From Candidatus Zixiibacteriota bacterium (lineage in GTDB: Bacteria; Zixibacteria; MSB-5A5; DSPP01): DNA of 64,000 nucleotides. Under the pieces are notes generated by a model that saw only the letters and a program-made list of their open reading frames with translations, ran no database searches and was not told the origin of the DNA. Positions 56,897 through 64,000 of the stretch are shown piece after piece. The stretch lies in NCBI GenBank assembly GCA_022614805.1, contig JAKEHY010000038.1, forward strand, positions 186,001 through 250,000, given 5' to 3'. The position numbers were made by a program, and so were the translations under genes. Each line of letters starts with the position of its first letter. The stretch's first letter is position 1.

Positions 56897-59800
56897 TCAC
56901 TGACAGGAAGTCAGGCAGAGGGGGCAGACCAGAGAGGGGTTTACCCCTCCCGGTGCGTTAAAGGTGCCGTTGATTACCGTCACGATGTCCGAGCCGGAGA
57001 GATATCCATCCCCGTTCACGTCGGCCACACATTTTGGCACCAATTGGCCGGACATTACATCCACCTGATTGAAAATGTAACCCACTTCGGCCACGATGTC
57101 GGCCCCCGAAAGGGCCCGGTCATAGTTCAGGTCTCCCCGCAAATGGGGCACAAGGGGGGCACTTCCGGCCTGCTCGGCAGAATGGTCCCAGAACCATTTG
57201 ACCGCCCTTTGGGCATTGCCGATAAGTCCGGACAGACCGGTGATGCTGCCGATGTGGATGACCGAATAGCTTTCTCCTGAACCCCGGAAGAAGGTATCGA
57301 CGGAAGCGGCCAGACTGCCGAGGCCGTAGCGCGCTACCGCTTCGCGGGCGGCGAGATTGACCGGGAAGTTATAGACCTTCTTGGCGATGGTCATATACCC
57401 CATATCCGCCCGATAGGCCTTCCCGGAAGCACATCGGGGACAGTTGTCTACTGGACAGCAGGGGCAGGTGAGAGAATCGCTGGCCGGGTCGTCGGTGCTG
57501 TGGAAGCCGGTGACGTTCCAACTCCAATGCTGTGCCTTCGATTCACCGATGAAGTAGGAGTAGCATTCAAGGTCGGAATAGAAGCTGACTTGGCGATACA
57601 CCACCGCAAGCCGCGGCTCCACCGTATCACCCCCCGGAGGGAGAGAAAGCGGGTCGGGAATGACGATAAAGCCATACAACTGGGAATTTGGCGTGCAGGT
57701 GTCCACCAGCACGTCGTTGCCGGCGATATAGCCGAGGTGGTAGTAGCGGCCATCGGCCCCTAAAATAATACTGTCACCCCCCACGTTGCGGAACGGATGA
57801 GAAATGTCAGAGTAGACGTCGATGTCATACAGCACTCCCATTGCCACGCTGTCGAGGCTGTTCTCGCTGGCGTTAATCGCCCTTACGTTCTGAACCAGCC
57901 AGTCGGAGGAATCCGGGTGGGTGGACTGCTCCCAGAGATTCAACCAGATAAGCGAGCTGTCCCCCACGTCGGTGGCGACCGAGCGCATCCACAGGTTATA
58001 GCCGCCGGTGGTGGGGACCGAATCCAATTCACCGTCGGCGATGCAGCGCAGGAAGTCATCGCCAAAAATCTGGCGTGTGACCTTTCGCGGGCCGCCATAA
58101 CATTCGCCGCCGTTCAGAGAGGAGTTGGCGATGAGGACGCCACCGTCGTAGAAGCGGTTGCTCTCGTTGGAGGCACCTGCGTTGTAGAGCAACCCAGCGG
58201 TGCCGGCTTGGTCGCCGATGGAGCCCTGGGTGCCGATATCGGTGACGTTGTTGCCGGAATGGATGCGTATCCGCCGATTCAGGCAATAGCTGGTCATAAC
58301 GTTAACGCTGGCCGCAATCAGTGCAACTGCTTGATTGTTTGGCGGAGTCACCGAAGGGTCGTTGGTGCGGCAATAGGCGCGTATGAGGCCACTGCGGTTG
58401 CCTGCGTCAAGAACCCCCACATCCGAAGCATCAAATATAACGCTGATGTGAATAAAGCTGCCCACGTCGATGAACTCCACAGGAGTGTATGTAAAAGTTA
58501 CCCTGAACCGGCCCGGGCCGTACCCTTCATCCAGCGAGGGGTCGGCCACCAGACTGTCGAGAAAGAACCCCACCATCCCGATGTTTTGCAAGCGCATTGT
58601 GACAGTGTGCCAACCACGCGGCGGTATCACCATCGAGGTCAAATCGGTGGTGTCTCCGGTTGTCAGGAGCAACTCCGGGCGCAGGAATGGCACCACTGGC
58701 CGGGCTGGGGCTTTGTAGAGCCTAATCTTGTTCAAGAGCATCTCAAATGAGCCGGGATCGGTGGCGATGCCGCTCTCGTAGGCCGCCTGCCGGATGCCCG
58801 GCTTCGGTCTGGTTATAGAGAGTATCCAGATGGTGTCGTTGACGACCTCCGGATAGGCCGCAAAGTAGTCTTCGTGTATGCAAGGGTCGGCGCTCGTTCC
58901 AGCGCAGCCCGGGTTTTTGGTATCGGTCAGGTTGACCGGATTGTCCCAGGCAATTCCGCCGTTGTTTGAAGCCGAGTAGTAGATGTCAAAGTTAGCCAAA
59001 AGCCCGGCCCACGGGTCGTCCCACTGGAAGGTGGGGTTGCCGGCGACATCGTACTCTTCTCTCGGTTGGGACCAGATGGCATACAGGGTGCTGGTCGCCG
59101 GATTATATGACAGGCCGAGGCCGGAACCCCAGGGCCCTTGGGCAAAGCCGAAGAGCGTAGTGGAACGGTCGGGGAGGCGGCCGTCAATGTTGATATTGGC
59201 GATTTTGTGCGGGCCGGAGACGGAACCATCCGCCGCAACCGAGGTGTGATGGACGTGTCCGCCAGGGCCGGGGAAGCCTTGGCCATTGTAGTTGTTCCAA
59301 TCAGTCCATATTACGTGAAGAGTGGTGCCAACCATTACTGCTTGAACCTGATGCGGAATGGCCTGAAAGGCGGGGAGTTCAAAATAGCCGGCGATATCAG
59401 TCAACAGGCCAAAGCTGATAGCCCCGGTGGCCGGATTATAAGTTCCTTTGAGGTAGACCGGGCGCTCAGTCCCCCAGCATTCAACCGGTTGAGGTGGGCA
59501 GCCAACCCCTACGAGATAGAAAACGTCCCCGCCATTGGCGGCAATCTCGACCGCGTTCCACCAAGAGGTAACCATAGGGCTGACTATCGGGGCTGTCCAA
59601 GTCAAACCCCGGTCGGTGGAGTAGTTGAAATAGACTTTATTCGGGTCTTCCCCGTCATAGGTCGCCACCCAGACCGACTCGTTTATCGCCCGCATCACCG
59701 GGTCGGTGTTTGGGATTGTGCACGCTTCCGGACACTGATTAGTTGTGTCCATATAAAACAGCCCAGCGCATTCAGAGCTGTCCCGGATGAGACCGATACC

Positions 59801-60520
59801 TTGGAAACGCCAGATGTAGGCACCCAAATCGGTTCTCTGGATGTAGCGGTTGCCGTAAACAATGGTAGTCTGCGTAGGGGAAGCGAAGTTCAAAACACCA
59901 CCCCCCCAGCCTAACTCCCGGGGGCGGTCATCCGGCGCAAGCTCGGGGAAGACGTGACTCATTCGGATACCCGGAGGGGAATGGTCGAGCATACCGCTGC
60001 CGCCGCAGTTGTAGGAATTGTAGAAGAGGGGGGTTCGGCTCTGAAGCGAGTCGGCGGTCGTGCCGCTCCACGGACTTGTATTAAAACCGGTGTATATCGG
60101 ATAAGCCATATGCACCTGGGCATTGCCGCCCACCAGATGCACGGAGATGGCATCGCGCATATAGTTGTTGGTTTGGGGAAATTCCACCGTTCCGGTCTGG
60201 ACATCGATAAAAGGAACGGTCGTGGCCCCGATTCGGCTGGGGGCCAGACTGCGGTATTCCGGCTCCTCGGCATCCCCCGGGAGCAGCAGGGAGATGGAGG
60301 AACTGGGAACAGGATTGCGGTCGGGACCGTACCGAACCGGATTGGCCGGTATCGGCCGTGCAGTTGCCGGTTGCTGGGCTTCCCCCAGCGTACCCGTGTT
60401 CCCCGGCACTGGGGGCTTTTGGTCTTTCGGCAGAGGGAAGGCCGAAAACGGGGGGAGCCAGAAAATGACAAATAGAAACAGGGCTAAAAGGAGGGAATAT
60501 TTCTCTTTAGAAGTCTGCAC
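56897..60520 (-). CDS. Secreted protein with BNR/Asp-box motifs and dockerin-like tail, copy 1
   Basis: The start is taken as a GTG at 60520 (MQTSKEKYSLL), where AAAGGAG is 8 bases upstream; the longer frame to 60562 lacks a site. The 1207-residue protein has a signal peptide (LLALFLFVIFWLPPFSAFP). It has several BNR/Asp-box-like motifs (STDRGLTW, SNNGGIAWD) in a propeller-like N-terminal half. A C-terminal dockerin-type pair with calcium-loop sequences (LRGDLNYDRALSGADIV, VADVNGDGYLSGSDIV) ends in a CPLCLTSCQ tail. Dockerin-like tails attach secreted enzymes or adhesins to surface scaffolds; whether this one has enzymatic activity is unknown. A tandem paralog follows upstream on the same strand. 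Confidence 0.8.
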   Translation of the reverse strand: MQTSKEKYSLLLALFLFVIFWLPPFSAFPLPKDQKPPVPGNTGTLGEAQQPATARPIPANPVRYGPDRNPVPSSSISLLLPGDAEEPEYRSLAPSRIGATTVPFIDVQTGTVEFPQTNNYMRDAISVHLVGGNAQVHMAYPIYTGFNTSPWSGTTADSLQSRTPLFYNSYNCGGSGMLDHSPPGIRMSHVFPELAPDDRPRELGWGGGVLNFASPTQTTIVYGNRYIQRTDLGAYIWRFQGIGLIRDSSECAGLFYMDTTNQCPEACTIPNTDPVMRAINESVWVATYDGEDPNKVYFNYSTDRGLTWTAPIVSPMVTSWWNAVEIAANGGDVFYLVGVGCPPQPVECWGTERPVYLKGTYNPATGAISFGLLTDIAGYFELPAFQAIPHQVQAVMVGTTLHVIWTDWNNYNGQGFPGPGGHVHHTSVAADGSVSGPHKIANINIDGRLPDRSTTLFGFAQGPWGSGLGLSYNPATSTLYAIWSQPREEYDVAGNPTFQWDDPWAGLLANFDIYYSASNNGGIAWDNPVNLTDTKNPGCAGTSADPCIHEDYFAAYPEVVNDTIWILSITRPKPGIRQAAYESGIATDPGSFEMLLNKIRLYKAPARPVVPFLRPELLLTTGDTTDLTSMVIPPRGWHTVTMRLQNIGMVGFFLDSLVADPSLDEGYGPGRFRVTFTYTPVEFIDVGSFIHISVIFDASDVGVLDAGNRSGLIRAYCRTNDPSVTPPNNQAVALIAASVNVMTSYCLNRRIRIHSGNNVTDIGTQGSIGDQAGTAGLLYNAGASNESNRFYDGGVLIANSSLNGGECYGGPRKVTRQIFGDDFLRCIADGELDSVPTTGGYNLWMRSVATDVGDSSLIWLNLWEQSTHPDSSDWLVQNVRAINASENSLDSVAMGVLYDIDVYSDISHPFRNVGGDSIILGADGRYYHLGYIAGNDVLVDTCTPNSQLYGFIVIPDPLSLPPGGDTVEPRLAVVYRQVSFYSDLECYSYFIGESKAQHWSWNVTGFHSTDDPASDSLTCPCCPVDNCPRCASGKAYRADMGYMTIAKKVYNFPVNLAAREAVARYGLGSLAASVDTFFRGSGESYSVIHIGSITGLSGLIGNAQRAVKWFWDHSAEQAGSAPLVPHLRGDLNYDRALSGADIVAEVGYIFNQVDVMSGQLVPKCVADVNGDGYLSGSDIVTVINGTFNAPGGVNPSLVCPLCLTSCQ

Positions 60521-60662
60521 AACCAACACTCCTTTCGCCGGGCGGGGGGTGCCCGCTTGCAAAATATAATACGCAGCTAAAACCGGTTGTTAGTAATTCA
60601 CCTACACGGTTTCGAGAAGCCGGGATGGCGGCTTGTTTGAATTCCTTTTCAGTCCTCCCGAA

Positions 60663-63600
60663 TCACTGGCAGGAGGTCAGGCAGAGGGGGCAGGCCGGAG
60701 AGGGATTCACCCCTCCCGGAGCGTTGAAGGTGCCGTTGATTACCGTCACGATGTCCGCTCCAGAGAGGTTTCCATCCCCGTTCACGTCGGCCACGCATTT
60801 CGGAATCAAGGAACCAAACGGGTTATCCATGCCGTTGAAGATGTAGCCCAGTTCAGCCACAATGTCCGCTCCCGAAAGATTCCGGTCATCGTTCAGGTCC
60901 CCCCGCAGGCCGGTCTGGGAGCCGGTCGTTCCTACATGCTGACCGGCGTGGTTCCAGAACCAGGCAACGGCTTTTCTGGCGCTGTTGATGAGTCCGGACA
61001 AGCCGGTGATGCTGCCAATGTGGATGACGGAGTAGCTTTCTCCCGAACCTCTGAAAAAAGTATCGACGGAGGCGGCCAGACTGCCGAGGCCGTAACGTGC
61101 CACAGCTTCGCGGGCGCCGAGGTTGGTTGGGAAATTATATACTTTTTTGGCGATGGTCATATAATCCATATCCGCGCGCCACAAGCGACCGTCCGAACAG
61201 GTGTCGGCAAAGGCGTGGGATGTATTGAGGTCGTAGATAAGGCTGTCATCGCCCCGGTTCGGGTCGCGGATGCGGTTGGTTGGACTGTGGAAGCCGGTAA
61301 CGTTCCAACTCCAGCGCTGGGCCAAACTGTCGCCGCCGGAAGCGTTACAGTCGAGGTTGTAGGCAAAGGCGGTTCCTCGGTGAACCACCGCCAGGCGCGG
61401 CTCCACCGTATCGCCAAGCGGTGGCGCAGAAAGCGGGTCGGGGATGACAATAAAGCCGTAGAGCTGGGAATTGGGCGTGCAGGTGTCCACCAGCACGTCG
61501 TTGCCGGCTATCCAGCCCAAATGATAGGAGCGGCTATCCGCTCCCAAAATGATGGTATCGCCGCCGACGTTGCGGGCCGGCTGGGAGATGTTGGAAAAGA
61601 CGTCGATGTCATACAGCGCTCCCAATGCCACGCTGTCGATGCTGTTTTCACTGGCGTTAATCGCCCTTACGTTCTGAACCAGCCAGTCGGAGGAATCGGG
61701 ATGGGTGGATTGCTCCCAGAGGTTCAACCATATTAGCGAACTGTCCCCCACGTCGGTGGCCACCGAACGCATCCACAGGTTATAGCCGCCGGTGGTGGGA
61801 ACCGAATCCAGTTCCCCGTCGGCAATGCAGCGCAAAAAGTCATCGCCGAAAATCTGGCGGGTTATCCGGCGGGGGTTCGACTCGCAAAGCCCGGCGTCCA
61901 GTTCCGAATTGGCAATCCAGACCCCGCCATCGTAGAAGCGGTTGCTCGCATCGCTGGCGCCCGGATAGTACATCAACCCGGCTGTGCCGGCCTCGTCGGC
62001 AATGGAACCTTGGGTGCCGATATCGGTGACGTTGGTGGCGGAATGGATGCGTATCTGCTGGTTCAGGCAGTAGCTGGGCACAATGTTCACGCTGGCCGCC
62101 ACAAGCACAACTGCTTGGTTGTTGGGGGGAGGCACCGAAGGGTCGTCTGTGTGGACGTAAAGCTTTATAAGCCCGCTGCGGGTGCCGGCGTCAAGGACCC
62201 CCACTTCGGAAGCGTCGAACGTTAGGGTGAAATCATAGAAGCCGCCCAGCGGAACAAATTGGCCCGGATTGAGAGTGTGTGTCACCTGTAAAAGCCCCGG
62301 GCCAGCCCCTTCATTCAGCGAGGGGTCAACCACCAAACTGTCGAGAAAGACTCCCGCGGGGTTGCAGCTGATGTTGCCGAAACGCAAGTTTACGGTATGC
62401 GAGCCGCGCGGTGGAATTACAATCGAGCTCATGTTGGTAGTGTCCGGCGCTCTCACAAACAGGTCTGCACGGGCATCGCATTGAAGCGGCCGGGCTGGGG
62501 CTTTGTAGAGCCGAATCTTGTTCAGCATAATCTGCCACGAGCCGGGGTCAGGCGTCTGGCCTGTGGGCCAGACCACCTCGCGGAAGCCCGGCTTGGGCCG
62601 GGTTATGGAAAGTATCCAGATGGTGTCGTTGACCACCTCCGGGTAGGCCGCAAAGTAATCCTCGTGGATGCAGGGACTGGCGGCGGTTCCGGCACAACCG
62701 GGGTTTTTGGTATCGGTCAGGTTGAACGGGATATCCCAAGCAATCCCGCCATTGTTTGAAACCGCATAGTAAATGTCAAAGTTGGCCAAAAGACCGGCCC
62801 AGGGGTCATCCCACTGGTAGGTGGGAGCACCGTTTATGTCGTATTGTTCTCTCGGCTGGGACCAGATGGCATACAGAGCGTTGTTTGCCGAGTTATACGA
62901 TAGGCCGAGGCCTGCGCCCCAAGGGCCTTGGGCAAAGCCGAACAGGGTGCCGGAACGGTCGGGCAGACGACCGTCGATGTTGATATTGGCTATCTTGTGC
63001 GGGCCGGATACCGAGCCATCCACCGCCACGGAAGCATGCCAGACGCGGCCGCCCACGCCGGGAAAACCATTGCCATTGTAATTGTTCCAGTCCGTCCATA
63101 TCACGTGCAGAATGGTTCCCACCAATACTCCTTGGAGTTGGTGGGGAATAGGGAGATAGGCTGGCAGGGAAAAATCGCCGGTGATGTCCGTCATCGGCCC
63201 CAAAGTAATGGAACCGGAGACCGGGTTGTACGTCCCCTTCACGTAGCACGGGCGCTCGGTAAGCCAGAAGGTGCTCGGGTTAGCCGGATTGGACATCCCC
63301 GTCAGGTAAAAAACGTCCCCGCCGTCGGAGGCAATCTCGACGGCGTTCCACCAGGAGGTGGACATTGGGCTCACTATTGGCGTTGTCCAAGTCAAACCCC
63401 GGTCGGTGGTGTAGTTGAAATAAACCTTGTTCGGGTCTTCGCCGTCATAGGTCGCCACCCAGACTGACTCGTTTATCGCCCTTGCCACCGGGTCGGTATT
63501 GGGAATTGTATAGTTGCCGTTCATCAACGTGTCGGGGGGAATCATAGAAAACCGCCCGGCGCATTCGGCGCTGTCCCGGATTGTGCCGGTACCCCGGAAG

Positions 63601-64000
63601 GACCAAATGTAAGCACCCAAATCAGTGCGCTGGATTAAGCGGTTGCCGTAAACAATTGTAGTTTGCGTGGGTGACGCGAAGTTCAGAACCCCGCCGCCCC
63701 ACATCAAATCAGAGATGTAGCCGTCACCGGTCGTGTCGGAGAGCCGGATGCCCGGAGGGGGATGGTCGAGCATACCGCTGCCGCCGCAGTTGTAGGAATT
63801 GTAGAAGAGGGGTATTCTGCTCTGAAGCGAGTCGGCTGCCGTACCGGTCCATGGAGACGTATTGTTACCGGTGAATATCGGGTAGACCATATGCACTTGG
63901 GCATTGCCGCCCACCAGATGCACCGAATGCTCACGCATATAGTTGTTGGTATAGGGAAACTCCACCGTTCCGGTCTGGACATCGATAAAAGGAACGGTCG
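60663..64000 (-). CDS. Secreted protein with BNR/Asp-box motifs and dockerin-like tail, copy 2 (5-prime partial)
   Basis: The frame is open from 60663 to the window edge (1112 codons). It includes TVPFIDVQTGTVEF, which is identical to copy 1, so the start lies beyond 64000. It has the same order of BNR motifs and dockerin-like end (LRGDLNDDRNLSGADIV, VADVNGDGNLSGADIV, CPLCLTSCQ). Long blocks are identical to copy 1 even in DNA (for example around 57880-58070 and 61670-61860), with diverged blocks between. This indicates a tandem duplication with later local gene conversion. A cysteine-rich insert of copy 1 (CPCCPVDNCPRC) is replaced here. Confidence 0.8.
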   Translation of the reverse strand, partial: TVPFIDVQTGTVEFPYTNNYMREHSVHLVGGNAQVHMVYPIFTGNNTSPWTGTAADSLQSRIPLFYNSYNCGGSGMLDHPPPGIRLSDTTGDGYISDLMWGGGVLNFASPTQTTIVYGNRLIQRTDLGAYIWSFRGTGTIRDSAECAGRFSMIPPDTLMNGNYTIPNTDPVARAINESVWVATYDGEDPNKVYFNYTTDRGLTWTTPIVSPMSTSWWNAVEIASDGGDVFYLTGMSNPANPSTFWLTERPCYVKGTYNPVSGSITLGPMTDITGDFSLPAYLPIPHQLQGVLVGTILHVIWTDWNNYNGNGFPGVGGRVWHASVAVDGSVSGPHKIANINIDGRLPDRSGTLFGFAQGPWGAGLGLSYNSANNALYAIWSQPREQYDINGAPTYQWDDPWAGLLANFDIYYAVSNNGGIAWDIPFNLTDTKNPGCAGTAASPCIHEDYFAAYPEVVNDTIWILSITRPKPGFREVVWPTGQTPDPGSWQIMLNKIRLYKAPARPLQCDARADLFVRAPDTTNMSSIVIPPRGSHTVNLRFGNISCNPAGVFLDSLVVDPSLNEGAGPGLLQVTHTLNPGQFVPLGGFYDFTLTFDASEVGVLDAGTRSGLIKLYVHTDDPSVPPPNNQAVVLVAASVNIVPSYCLNQQIRIHSATNVTDIGTQGSIADEAGTAGLMYYPGASDASNRFYDGGVWIANSELDAGLCESNPRRITRQIFGDDFLRCIADGELDSVPTTGGYNLWMRSVATDVGDSSLIWLNLWEQSTHPDSSDWLVQNVRAINASENSIDSVALGALYDIDVFSNISQPARNVGGDTIILGADSRSYHLGWIAGNDVLVDTCTPNSQLYGFIVIPDPLSAPPLGDTVEPRLAVVHRGTAFAYNLDCNASGGDSLAQRWSWNVTGFHSPTNRIRDPNRGDDSLIYDLNTSHAFADTCSDGRLWRADMDYMTIAKKVYNFPTNLGAREAVARYGLGSLAASVDTFFRGSGESYSVIHIGSITGLSGLINSARKAVAWFWNHAGQHVGTTGSQTGLRGDLNDDRNLSGADIVAELGYIFNGMDNPFGSLIPKCVADVNGDGNLSGADIVTVINGTFNAPGGVNPSPACPLCLTSCQ

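Noticed and set aside
57797-58750. 317-codon plus-strand ORF within the dockerin gene
   Set aside because: Antisense to a gene with signal peptide, BNR and dockerin motifs; long shadow frames are common in GC-rich DNA.

Overview
The window is about 64 kb of gene-dense, moderately GC-rich bacterial DNA. It comes from a Gram-negative cell: it encodes LptF/LptG permeases, several outer-membrane beta-barrels, lipoproteins and a System I cytochrome c maturation (Ccm) set. Secreted proteins with C-terminal dockerin-like repeats (DVNGDG type), a CcmE with Cys in place of the heme-binding His, SpoVG, and a FtsH/TilS/Hpt/FolP cluster all fit an uncultured member of the FCB group. Zixibacteria is my best guess. 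That placement is inference from gene style, not from a marker gene.

Region by region: 1-1.95 kb holds a minus-strand run with a lipoprotein (cut by the edge), small hypothetical proteins and LarE. 2.1-4.9 kb is an adaptor plus MacB-type permease pair. 5.4-9.3 kb is a minus-strand run of redoxin, threonine synthase, a YyaL/SSP411-type protein and a metal-binding HMA peptide. 9.4-12 kb is plus-strand: 7Fe-type ferredoxin, DUF4242 protein, zinc ribbon and phosphohexomutase, separated by strong terminators. 12.1-19.4 kb is a minus-strand operon lptF-lptG-tilS-hpt-ftsH-folP. 19.4-22.4 kb has a porin flanked by cloverleaf-like repeats, then thiC under a TPP riboswitch with its attenuator. 22.6-24.2 kb has signal peptidase I and two tiny paralogous 23-residue ORFs, each with its own promoter, structured leader and terminator. 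24.2-29.3 kb is a GAF-PAS histidine kinase translationally coupled to a Ser/Thr kinase with a long TPR region. 29.4-34.4 kb has an isopropylmalate/isocitrate dehydrogenase, tRNA-Glu, proline dehydrogenase, an S9 peptidase and a cupredoxin lipoprotein.

34.4-47.4 kb is one long minus-strand block. In transcription order it holds a Wzi-like barrel, ispE, spoVG, an RlmI-type methyltransferase, Ppx/GppA, then an outer-membrane barrel, a 12-heme cytochrome, a roughly 8-heme cytochrome lipoprotein and ccmABCDEF. The last part looks like a porin-cytochrome electron conduit packaged with the machinery that attaches its hemes.

48.5-56.8 kb holds the strongest candidate for an undescribed system. Four membrane-protein genes (A: FN3 + TM + cytosolic domain; B: polytopic; C: extracytoplasmic domain between two TMs; D: polytopic) occur twice in the same order in one translationally coupled 8-gene operon. 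It has a consensus promoter, a structured leader ending in an intrinsic terminator four bases before the first start codon, and a strong 3-prime terminator. 56.9-64 kb holds two tandem, very similar secreted dockerin-tailed proteins with BNR/Asp-box motifs; the second runs off the window.
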